This document shows, in pieces, positions 56,589 through 64,000 of a stretch of 64,000 bases of DNA. Source of the DNA: Xylanibacillus composti (GTDB lineage Bacteria > Bacillota > Bacilli > Paenibacillales > K13); the NCBI RefSeq assembly GCF_018403685.1, contig NZ_BOVK01000036.1:1-64000 (forward strand), in the 5' to 3' direction. Position 1 is the stretch's first letter, and each line of letters opens with the position of its first letter. Both the position numbers and the translations under genes were made by a program. The notes under the pieces were generated by a model. The model saw only the letters and a program-made list of their open reading frames with translations, did no database searches and was not told where the DNA came from.

Positions 56589-56714
56589 GGTCTTCCTCCT
56601 TCTGCTTTTACACTATCCTATGCGCCGCGTTGGACAAATATGAAACTTCCCTACCAGCAAAAAAGACTCCTCAGGCTTATTCGCTCGCTTGCGCAGCCCG
56701 CCCGAATCGATTGC

Positions 56715-57881
56715 TTAGCGCATCACCGTGAACAAAACAGCCTGCAAGAGTCCGATCATGCCGCCAAGGACGGCGCCCAGCCACGTGATCGCACGAAACT
56801 CCTTGCCCGATACAGCCAGCACAATTTGCTCCAACTGCTCCACAGGAAAATGTTTCACCTGCTGCCCTACAAGAGCTGGCAAATCCAGAGCCCGGACAAT
56901 CTTGTCCATCTGAGAGGCGGCCACATCCATTCCGCGTTCCACTGCGCGCGGAAGCTTCTCCTCCAGCTTCGGCATTATAGGCGCCGCCCATGACGATATG
57001 GGCCGACTTGCCGCTTCGTCTACCCAACGCCGCCAAGGCACCCGCTTCCGGACCCATCCGCGCAGGACATCCGCTGGCTCTCCTTCCGCGAAGTAGCGAA
57101 TCGCTTCCTCAGGCGTTTTCTTCTCAATCCGATCCCACTGCTGCCGGATAAATTCAGCCAACGCGCTGCGCACCTCCGGAGAGTGCAGCGTTTCCAGCAC
57201 AACCGGCTGTACCTTCTGAACCATGCGATCCGGGTCCATAAAAATCCCGGCCAGCATGCCAAGCACGCCGCCAGCCTGATCCATCAGCTTGTCCGCCAAT
57301 GAACGGATCAAATGGGCGCCGGAAGGAGAAAGCAGCTGACGGCTCAGCTCCTTGACCAGCAAATCCGCGAGCCGGCGGGACCATTCCTCTTTCCTTGACT
57401 CCGCATCTCCCGGCAGCCATGCCTCCAATGGTCGCTGCAGCACGCCTTTTTCCTCGACTAGCCATTGCATCAGCCGATCCGTACCGTGAACCAGGCCTGC
57501 TTCGACTTGCTCCGACACCCTCTCCGCTTCTTCCTCCCCGAGCTTGTCCGTCAGCCATTCCTTGAGGCTTCTGTCCTCCCGAGCCAGCTCCTGCAATACC
57601 GCCCTCAACCTGTTTTCGATCCGGGACTGGAATTCCGGCTGCCGCAGCAGTCCGGCCAAACCTTCGGAGGTGACCAAATAATCGCCGACCACTTGCCCGA
57701 GCGATTCCGCTATTTCATCCTTGCGCTTCGGAATAATGCCGGGCGTGAACGGAAGCTTTCGTCCGGCGATGTAGACAGCATTCCGGGGGTGAAACAACAT
57801 TTTTATGGCCAGATGGTTGGTAATCCCGCCTATTAGCGCGGCAATCCCCACACTCATGGCAATCAACGCGAATGTGTGCAT
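56715..57881 (-). CDS. yheB: DUF445 family membrane protein (YheB-like)
   Basis: A 388-residue DUF445 protein with a hydrophobic N-terminus containing GGITNHLAIKMLFHPRNAVYIAGRKLPFTPGIIPKRKDEIAESLG, the family signature, and a C-terminal membrane segment (WLGAVLGGMIGLLQAVLFTVMR). In B. subtilis yheB is next to yheC and yheD, as here. GGAGGACAACG precedes ATG 57881. Function is unknown. Confidence 0.9.
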   Translation of the reverse strand: MHTFALIAMSVGIAALIGGITNHLAIKMLFHPRNAVYIAGRKLPFTPGIIPKRKDEIAESLGQVVGDYLVTSEGLAGLLRQPEFQSRIENRLRAVLQELAREDRSLKEWLTDKLGEEEAERVSEQVEAGLVHGTDRLMQWLVEEKGVLQRPLEAWLPGDAESRKEEWSRRLADLLVKELSRQLLSPSGAHLIRSLADKLMDQAGGVLGMLAGIFMDPDRMVQKVQPVVLETLHSPEVRSALAEFIRQQWDRIEKKTPEEAIRYFAEGEPADVLRGWVRKRVPWRRWVDEAASRPISSWAAPIMPKLEEKLPRAVERGMDVAASQMDKIVRALDLPALVGQQVKHFPVEQLEQIVLAVSGKEFRAITWLGAVLGGMIGLLQAVLFTVMR

Positions 57882-58015
57882 CGTTGTCCTCCGTCTAATC
57901 GCTGATTTGAAGCCGGCATGCAACTATGGTGCACGCGCACCAAGCTGAGCAGGCTGTCATATGATGGATTAACCGATTTTATTCCGGTATTGGCCGCCGA
58001 AAGGAGACTGCATTC

Positions 58016-59368
58016 GTGTCCTCATTAAAAATGAATCTCCAAATTTCCCATAACGCATTCCCTTCCGATCATACGATCGTGCTGCGGGATTCGTTAATAA
58101 AGAAGTGGAAGATCCCTGGAAGCGTGATCCTCCGTTACGGTTCCACCAAGCAAGCTGTAAGCATTGCCTCGGCTTCCCGCCAAGACGGCATCCGCATGAC
58201 GGAGAGACTCGCCTCCAGGCTGGGCTTAAAGCCGGGAACATCCCTCCGCGCCTTGTACCGCCCAAAAACAAAAACGCTGCACCTCGGCCCTGTCATCGGC
58301 GTCCTGCTGGGCAGCACCTCTCAAAATGCCAGCCGTCCTTTTGGCAGCACCACATCGTTCTGCATGGAAATGGTCGAGGCCGGAAAGCTGTACGGCGGGT
58401 TCGTCTATTTCTTCACGCCGAAGCAAATTGATTGGCGCGAAAAACGCATTCGGGGCTGGAGCTACAGCAACGGCTGGTACCAGGCATCATTTCCGATGCC
58501 GGAAGTTGTCTACAACCGCCTCATGTCCCGAAAGCTGGAAGCTAACCCAAGCGTACAACATTTTATTCGTGAAGTAAAATCCCGCTACGGCACTGCCACT
58601 TTCAACGAAAGGTATTTGGATAAAATCGAGGTTTTTACGGCATTGCGGCGAGATGCCGGTGCCAGAAGCTACTTGCCTTACTCCTGCAAATACAAGGGCT
58701 ATGCCACATTGAAGCATATGCTCGGCAAATACCGCACTGTCTTCCTCAAGCCCGAACGCGGCAGTCTGGGCAAGGGGATTATCAAGATTACACAAAATCC
58801 CGCCGGCGGGTTCACCTGCCACTTCTCTCATCTAAATGGCGTGACTCAAAAATCAGCATCCAGCACGAAGCAGGTCCACAACTTGATTGCGGGAAGAGCG
58901 AAGTCTTCGCGCTTCCAGGCGCAGCAAGGCTTGAATTTGATTCGCATTGGCGGAAGGCCTGTGGATTTTCGTGCGCTTACGCATAAGGACGAAAATGGAA
59001 AATGGAGCCTCACATCCATCGTTGGACGCATTGCGGGCAGCAATCACTTCGTCTCCAACCTGGCTAGAGGCGGCACTCTGAGTCCCGCCAAGGAAGCCTT
59101 GAGCAGAGCAGGATTGAAAGCTTCCGGCGCTGTGCTTCAGCGCTTGAAGAAGGCAGCTCTGAATGTAGCGCAAGGGGTCGAAAATCAGATTCCCGCCCAG
59201 TTCGGGGAATTTGGTGTCGATCTTGCCGTAGACACCGCGGGCAGAGTATGGCTGCTTGAAGTAAACTCCAAACCGGCCAAAAATGACAGCACCCCTTTAT
59301 CCGATCAGAAAATCCGGCCTTCCGTCAAAAGGCTAATCCAATATTCACGCCATTTGGCGGGGTTGTAA
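58016..59368 (+). CDS. YheC/YheD-family ATP-grasp protein 1
   Basis: A 450-residue ATP-grasp protein of the spore-coat-associated YheC/YheD family. An N-terminal domain of about 95 residues precedes the ATP-grasp fold, which has TVFLKPERGSLGKGIIKI for nucleotide binding, QQGLNLIRIGGRPVDFRAL and FGVDLAVDTAGRVWLLEVNSKP for magnesium binding. An acyl-phosphate ligase reaction is expected for this fold, but no substrate is known. GTG start with AAGGAG upstream. First of four tandem paralogues. Confidence 0.9.
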   Translation: MSSLKMNLQISHNAFPSDHTIVLRDSLIKKWKIPGSVILRYGSTKQAVSIASASRQDGIRMTERLASRLGLKPGTSLRALYRPKTKTLHLGPVIGVLLGSTSQNASRPFGSTTSFCMEMVEAGKLYGGFVYFFTPKQIDWREKRIRGWSYSNGWYQASFPMPEVVYNRLMSRKLEANPSVQHFIREVKSRYGTATFNERYLDKIEVFTALRRDAGARSYLPYSCKYKGYATLKHMLGKYRTVFLKPERGSLGKGIIKITQNPAGGFTCHFSHLNGVTQKSASSTKQVHNLIAGRAKSSRFQAQQGLNLIRIGGRPVDFRALTHKDENGKWSLTSIVGRIAGSNHFVSNLARGGTLSPAKEALSRAGLKASGAVLQRLKKAALNVAQGVENQIPAQFGEFGVDLAVDTAGRVWLLEVNSKPAKNDSTPLSDQKIRPSVKRLIQYSRHLAGL

Positions 59369-59390
59369 CGCAACTAGGAGGGTACCAACT

Positions 59391-60758
59391 ATGAGTATTT
59401 CAACCTGTCAAGTCCTTGTGACAAAGCGGCCGGCACGCGCCTTGTATGCAACCTCCGCTCTCATCAAATCGTTGTCTCTCAAGCCGGGTAAGACCGTTCG
59501 GATCTCATTCGGAAAAGCAGAAACCACTGTCACACTGCGAAGCGTCAAAAAAAGCGGGAGCAAGCTGTACGTTCCGCTCAACATCAAAAACCAGCTGCTG
59601 CTGCCGCATATCGGTACATTCAAAGTCAAATCGTCGAACGGCAGCTTGCGCATCGGTCCGCTGTTCGGCATCATGACAACCGCGAACCCATCTGCGACAA
59701 GCCCTTTCGGCACCCGCACTTCACTGATTCGGCAATTCGTCGCAAGCGGCAGCCAAGCCGGCACCTGCTTTGCTTTTGCTCCCAAAAACATCGACTGGGC
59801 AACGAGATCGGTCACCGGCTATTTCTACAGTCCGGGCAAGGGCTGGTATAGGCGTAAAGCGCCGTTGCCGGACGTGATCTATAACCGCATGCCCAGCCGC
59901 AAAACAGAAAAATCCGCAAACTTGGTGAGTCTGAAATATCGCCTGACTCATGCCGGCATTCCGTTGTTCAACTGGAGCTTCTTCGAGAAGTGGGATATTT
60001 ACCGCTTGCTGGAGCCGGCAGGAGAGGCTTACAAGCATGTGCCCCAATCGATATTGAACCCGTCCCCCCGGCAATTGAAAGGGATGCTGGACAATCACGA
60101 TTTCGTCTATTTAAAGCCAACCGGCGGCAGCTTGGGCAAGGGCATTTACCGTCTTACCTACAAGCCCCACAAAGGCTACTTCGTCCGATACAGGCTGTCC
60201 GGCCGAAATCGGGTGCTTCGCTTTGCCAAATTTTCCGGATTGGCCCGCATGATTGGCATCGACAAGGGGCGCTTGCGCAATTATGTAGCGCAGCAGGGCA
60301 TCCGCCTGCTCGAAATCGACGGATGCCCCATCGATTTCCGGTTTCACCTGATTAAGAACATCAGAGGACGGTGGACTGTAGCCGGCATAGGCTGCAAGAA
60401 AGCGGGCAAGGGAAGCGTGACTACCCACGTGCGAACCGGCGGGCAGCTTTTGACGCCCGGGCAGGCGCTCGGCCGCATCTATTCAGCTTCGCGGGCCCAG
60501 GATCTTCTGGATAAAGCCAAAGCAGTCAGCATCCAGCTTGCGGAAGCGATTGAACGCGAATCCAGTCATCCTGTGGGCGAGCTCGGTTTCGATCTGGGCA
60601 TCGACAAAGACGGGCGCATCTGGATGTTTGAAGCAAATGCCAAGCCCGGCAGGTCGATCTACAAGCATCCGGCTTTGAAAAATGAAGGCCGTGCAACCTT
60701 GAAGCTGCTTTTTGACTATTGCACGTATCTCAGCGGATTTAACGGAGGCGATGCATAA
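59391..60758 (+). CDS. YheC/YheD-family ATP-grasp protein 2
   Basis: A 455-residue paralogue with the same N-terminal domain as the preceding gene (FGKAETTVTLRSVKKSG) and a complete ATP-grasp core (DFVYLKPTGGSLGKGIYRL, QQGIRLLEIDGCPIDFRFHL, GFDLGIDKDGRIWMFEANAKPG). The next gene starts at its stop codon. The four genes lie 22-34 bp apart or overlap and are one operon. Confidence 0.9.
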   Translation: MSISTCQVLVTKRPARALYATSALIKSLSLKPGKTVRISFGKAETTVTLRSVKKSGSKLYVPLNIKNQLLLPHIGTFKVKSSNGSLRIGPLFGIMTTANPSATSPFGTRTSLIRQFVASGSQAGTCFAFAPKNIDWATRSVTGYFYSPGKGWYRRKAPLPDVIYNRMPSRKTEKSANLVSLKYRLTHAGIPLFNWSFFEKWDIYRLLEPAGEAYKHVPQSILNPSPRQLKGMLDNHDFVYLKPTGGSLGKGIYRLTYKPHKGYFVRYRLSGRNRVLRFAKFSGLARMIGIDKGRLRNYVAQQGIRLLEIDGCPIDFRFHLIKNIRGRWTVAGIGCKKAGKGSVTTHVRTGGQLLTPGQALGRIYSASRAQDLLDKAKAVSIQLAEAIERESSHPVGELGFDLGIDKDGRIWMFEANAKPGRSIYKHPALKNEGRATLKLLFDYCTYLSGFNGGDA

Positions 60759-61882
60759 TGGATGTTCGTCTTTACCGATCTGAAGCACGTCCGCTCATGG
60801 GCATCCTGACCATGTCCGATCCGAAGCGAAAGTTTCGCGGCAATCACAAAAACTTCGCCGATATCGTCAAGGCCGGCAGAGCAAGAGGAGCGGAGGTTTA
60901 TGTAGTGACCATGGATGATTTGTCCCTGCACGAATCGCGCATCAAAGCTTACGCATACCGGGAAGACAAGGGGGACTGGGTCCCCCGCTGGATCCCGCTG
61001 CCAAGGGTGCTGTACAACCGCATTCCCAAGCGAGAGGATGAGCAGATTCCGCACGTTCGGGAAATGCTGCGCGAATGCATGCGAAATTCCAGGGTCAAGC
61101 TGTTCAATCCGTCCTTCTTCAACAAGTGGATCATGAAAAGATGGCTCTGCCGCTCCCCAAAAACCAAAAAAATGATTCCAATAACGAAGCGCTATACGGC
61201 CTCAACCCGCATGCTCCCCCTGCTTCGCAAGTACGGCTTTCTGTATTTGAAGCCGGAGCACGGCAAAGCCGGCAAAGGTATTCTTCGGGTACAGCGCACG
61301 GGAGGCAGCAAGCCGTATACGCTATACGCGCAGGATATGCGGCAGACGACCTCGGAATCGTTCGCAACGCTTAAGGAGATGACGTCAAGCATTCGCAAGC
61401 GGACCGAAGGCGAGAACTACATTATCCAGCAAGGAATCGACCTTTGCAGCAGCAAGGGCCGGCCCTACGACCTGCGCCTGCTGCTGCAGAAAAACAGAAA
61501 AGGGAATTGGGCTGTGACCGGAGTTGGCGCGCGTGTGGCAGGGGAATCGAGCATTACCACTCACGTCCCGCAAGGAGGGCGGATTGGGGAGCCGGTACGC
61601 CTTCTGAGTGCCTCGTTCGGGCCGGCGCGCGGAAAAAACATCTATCAACGTGTCCGACTGTCGGGATTAAACATTGCCAAGCAGATTGAGAAAGCGTCCG
61701 GAAGATCGCACGGTGAAATGTCTATGGACCTGGGGGTAGACAAGAGGGGGAACATCTGGTTTTTTGAAGCAAATGCCAAGCCGATGAAATTCGATGAGCC
61801 GGCCATACGCGAGCTTTCTCTGCGGCGCTTGATCGATTACGCCGCTTTCCTGGCAAACAGCAAACGAAACGGCTCAGCATAA
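60758..61882 (+). CDS. YheC/YheD-family ATP-grasp protein 3
   Basis: A 374-residue paralogue without the N-terminal domain; it starts directly with the family opening PLMGILTMSDPKRKFRG. The ATP-grasp core is complete: GFLYLKPEHGKAGKGILRV, QQGIDLCSSKGRPYDLRLLL and SMDLGVDKRGNIWFFEANAKP. Its ATG overlaps the stop of the second gene by one base. Confidence 0.9.
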   Translation: MDVRLYRSEARPLMGILTMSDPKRKFRGNHKNFADIVKAGRARGAEVYVVTMDDLSLHESRIKAYAYREDKGDWVPRWIPLPRVLYNRIPKREDEQIPHVREMLRECMRNSRVKLFNPSFFNKWIMKRWLCRSPKTKKMIPITKRYTASTRMLPLLRKYGFLYLKPEHGKAGKGILRVQRTGGSKPYTLYAQDMRQTTSESFATLKEMTSSIRKRTEGENYIIQQGIDLCSSKGRPYDLRLLLQKNRKGNWAVTGVGARVAGESSITTHVPQGGRIGEPVRLLSASFGPARGKNIYQRVRLSGLNIAKQIEKASGRSHGEMSMDLGVDKRGNIWFFEANAKPMKFDEPAIRELSLRRLIDYAAFLANSKRNGSA

Positions 61883-61916
61883 CAGCGAACCTGCCAACCC
61901 TTGAGAGGAGGATATC

Positions 61917-63014
61917 ATGCCAAGACCCAATCTCGGGATCATGACCTTGTATTTGAACGACCGCAAACAGATCGAAGAACGCAGCCTTTTCCAAAAAATG
62001 ACGCTGGTCGGCCGCGCTCTCGGCCTCGAGGTGACCGTCTTCACCCCGGAAGATGTCAACTTCGCTACGAATTCGATTCAGGCCCAAATCTATGATGTTC
62101 GGGCAAAAAGCTGGAAACGCAAGCGGGTCGGCTTCCCTGATGCCATTCTCGACCGCTGCCGCTACCAGCCAACCAACCGGTTCAGGCAGCTCAAGGCTTT
62201 CAGGCAGCGTTATCCCAATCTTCTGTACCTGAACCGACCATTGGCGAACAAATGGAACATTTACCTGGATTTCGTCAATAGCAAACGGTTAGCGAAGTAC
62301 CAGCCGGATACAGTCAAGGTGACGGCAGGAAGCGAGGTTCTGGCCTTGCTGAAAAAGTACCCCACGGTCTATCTCAAGCCGATTAACGGCACTGGCGGAC
62401 GCGGCATCATGCGTATCCATCGTCTGGGCCCGTCCAGCTTTCAGCTTGCCGGGCGCGGCATGGATCGGCGCATATTGCGCAGGGTTCAACTCGGGCGCTC
62501 AGGACTGCTGGCCAAATTAAGCCGCTTGGCCAAAACCGGCCAGTACTTGGCCCAGCAAGGGATAGATTGCACCTTGCCGGACGGGCGCGTTTTTGATTTT
62601 CGTATTCTGATCCAGAAAAATGCGCGCGGCGATTGGGAATGGACCGGCGGGGCAGGCCGTATCGGCAGACAGGGCAGCGTCACCTCAAATCTGCATGGCG
62701 GAGGCACGGCTGCCGGCCTCGACCGGCTCCTTCGCAAATGCTACAGGCAGACCTCCAAGGAACAGCGGGTGAAGCAGGAAATGGCTGCTCTGTCCTTCGA
62801 AACGGCAGCCTACCTGGAAAAACGATACGGGCAGCTATGCGAGCTGGCGCTGGACATTGCTGCTGACCGAAACGGCCGCATCTGGCTGCTGGAGGTCAAT
62901 CCCAAGCCTGCGAGAGAAGTGTTCCGCAAGATTGGCGAGCATCATACGTACCAGACTGCAGTCAAGCGTCCGCTCGAATATGCCCTTTATCAAATCAATC
63001 GAAAAAAAGGCTAG
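61917..63014 (+). CDS. YheC/YheD-family ATP-grasp protein 4
   Basis: A 365-residue paralogue, again without the extra N-terminal domain. It has TVYLKPINGTGGRGIMRIHR, QQGIDCTLPDGRVFDFRILI and LALDIAADRNGRIWLLEVNPKP. GAGAGGAGG precedes the ATG. It ends in a strong bidirectional terminator. Confidence 0.9.
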   Translation: MPRPNLGIMTLYLNDRKQIEERSLFQKMTLVGRALGLEVTVFTPEDVNFATNSIQAQIYDVRAKSWKRKRVGFPDAILDRCRYQPTNRFRQLKAFRQRYPNLLYLNRPLANKWNIYLDFVNSKRLAKYQPDTVKVTAGSEVLALLKKYPTVYLKPINGTGGRGIMRIHRLGPSSFQLAGRGMDRRILRRVQLGRSGLLAKLSRLAKTGQYLAQQGIDCTLPDGRVFDFRILIQKNARGDWEWTGGAGRIGRQGSVTSNLHGGGTAAGLDRLLRKCYRQTSKEQRVKQEMAALSFETAAYLEKRYGQLCELALDIAADRNGRIWLLEVNPKPAREVFRKIGEHHTYQTAVKRPLEYALYQINRKKG

Positions 63015-63039
63015 CGCATACATGCGAAAGCCTTTTTTT
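63002..63039. terminator. Bidirectional terminator between ATP-grasp gene 4 and the HAD gene
   Basis: A run of A plus GGCT pairs with AGCC plus a run of T, and CGCAT pairs with ATGCG inside. The stem includes the stop codon at 63012-63014. It serves the convergent genes on both strands. Confidence 0.9.
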
Positions 63040-63069
63040 CCGTTATATTAGGTAAAAAGCATCGTCATC

Positions 63070-63750
63070 TTATTCATCGCCTGTCAGCCAAAGCTCCAGC
63101 TCGTTCAAGGATGCAATAGTCCGATCCGCATTCGCCAATTCGTCCTCTTTGCCGAAGCCCGCATAGGCGCAGCCCACCACCTTCAAGCCGTTGGCATGGC
63201 CCGCCTCGACATCCGAGGAACGATCTCCGACCATCCAAGCATGGCGTATGTTGTGCTTATCCAGGAGCAGCCGCACCAAGTCCGCCTTCGTAGCCGTTTG
63301 ATATTCCCCTGCAGTGTAGCTCTCCTCTATATAGGGAGAAAGCCCCTTGACCTCCACAATTTCTTTTACATATTCCGGCAGGCCGTTGCTGGCTACGAAC
63401 AGACGGATACCCATGCCGGACAAGGCTTCGAGCGTCTCGCGAACGCCTGCATACAGCTCGCCCTCTCCCCTGCGCAGACCTTCAATTTCAAGCTCCAGCA
63501 GCAGGTCATCCGCTCGCTTATGCACCTCCGCTCCTGCTCCCGGCATAACACGCTCCCAAATATGGGCCAGCAGCATGCCCAAGCTGCTTAACATAATCTC
63601 CACTGAAGGGGTATCCCCTTCAAACAACCCATCCTGCCTCAATCTGTCGAACAATCGTTCATGGACCGGTATCAGCAGCGTCTCTGTCTGGAACAAAGTA
63701 CCGTCCATGTCAAACAGGATCGCCTCGGGCTTCTCCCACTTTTCTCTCAT
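63070..63750 (-). CDS. HAD-superfamily phosphatase
   Basis: A 226-residue HAD hydrolase of the phosphoglycolate-phosphatase/PpaX type. It has motif I (FDMDGTLFQTE, nucleophile Asp near residue 15), motif II (FVASNG), the conserved Lys (TKADLV) and motif IV (MVGDRSSDVEAG). A helical cap lies at about 20-95. The substrate cannot be read from sequence. AAGGAG precedes the ATG. Confidence 0.9.
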   Translation of the reverse strand: MREKWEKPEAILFDMDGTLFQTETLLIPVHERLFDRLRQDGLFEGDTPSVEIMLSSLGMLLAHIWERVMPGAGAEVHKRADDLLLELEIEGLRRGEGELYAGVRETLEALSGMGIRLFVASNGLPEYVKEIVEVKGLSPYIEESYTAGEYQTATKADLVRLLLDKHNIRHAWMVGDRSSDVEAGHANGLKVVGCAYAGFGKEDELANADRTIASLNELELWLTGDE

Positions 63751-63932
63751 GTCAGCTCCACTCCTTTTCCCTCATCAAAACAAATTCCCTCCCTTGTGTC
63801 AATCGGACTATCGCGAACAAAAGAAAAAACGCCTGGCGGCGTTCTCATGCGGCTCATACGGATCGCGCAAGGCTGCTGCAAATCCCCGCTATCGTAAAAA
63901 TTTCATGAATCAGATCCCATACCGTTGTCTTT

Positions 63933-64000
63933 CTATTCGTCCTCTCGGCGCAACACTGCTTGCTGACCGTTCCAAGTGATCGCAAATCCCATCGCCTCAG
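63933..64000 (-). CDS. Possible C-terminal end of a gene cut by the window edge
   Basis: The minus strand frame reads EAMGFAITWNGQQAVLRREDE followed by a stop at 63933-63935. It could be the end of a leftward gene, perhaps of the stalk-domain type (TWNGQQ), but 22 codons are too few to be sure. Confidence 0.2.
   Translation of the reverse strand, partial: EAMGFAITWNGQQAVLRREDE

Overview
The window looks like a chromosomal segment of a spore-forming, Paenibacillus-like member of the Bacillales. The evidence is an alpha/beta-type small acid-soluble spore protein, sporulation genes (ytaF, ytrH, ytrI, ytvI, ytpI), Gram-positive Shine-Dalgarno sites (GGAGG), frequent TTG and GTG starts, and gene neighbourhoods that match the Bacillus subtilis polA-mutM-ytaF-coaE, citZ-icd-mdh and dnaE-ytrI-ytrH-ytpI-ytoI regions. 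Base composition appears moderate, around half G+C by eye. No transposase, phage gene or cas gene was seen.

Left part (1-6.1 kb): an accessory-looking stretch with a STAND-ATPase/LuxR regulator, a pair of HD-GYP proteins (the first lacking the catalytic His of its HD dyad), and a putative PD-(D/E)XK-like protein with a helix-turn-helix tail. The last gene lies between two of three related repeat arrays. Each array has four 22-bp interrupted palindromes (arms TTTGTACGA and TCGTACAAA around four bases) spaced 51-52 bp apart and preceded by a hairpin leader. A fourth, variant array lies at 43.7 kb inside a second family of roughly 61-bp tandem repeats. These arrays and the linked nuclease/HTH gene are the best candidate here for an undescribed system.

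6.1-15.2 kb: tRNA-Ala, nrdR, a sigma-G type spore-protein gene, then a leftward block polA-mutM-ytaF-coaE-transglycosylase, preceded by an EAL-CBS-GGDEF protein. 15.2-29.8 kb: a phosphate block with pstS-pstC-pstA-pstB-phoU, a chemoreceptor split by a G8 tract, a second pstB, an ECF sigma/anti-sigma pair, a Gfo/Idh/MocA oxidoreductase divergent from an AraC regulator, and phoR followed by phoP. Clear PhoP boxes (four TTAACA/TTTACA-like repeats at 11-bp period, each box 9 bp from a -10) lie before pstS, phoP and, at 41.35 kb, ppk. Phosphate uptake, two-component signalling and polyphosphate synthesis therefore form one regulon here.

29.8-42 kb: a BASS transporter and class I fumarase, an HD-domain nucleotidase, citZ-icd-mdh, and convergent ppx and ppk. 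42-53 kb: membrane proteins, a thioesterase, pyk, accA-accD, pgpA-like yutG and dnaE. 52.5-64 kb: sporulation genes, ytoI, a DUF445 protein and four consecutive ATP-grasp genes of the YheC/YheD spore-coat family, then a HAD phosphatase. Long intergenic gaps at 6.1-6.7, 15.2-15.8 and 53.9-54.4 kb carry short dispersed repeats built on TAACGGAACT.
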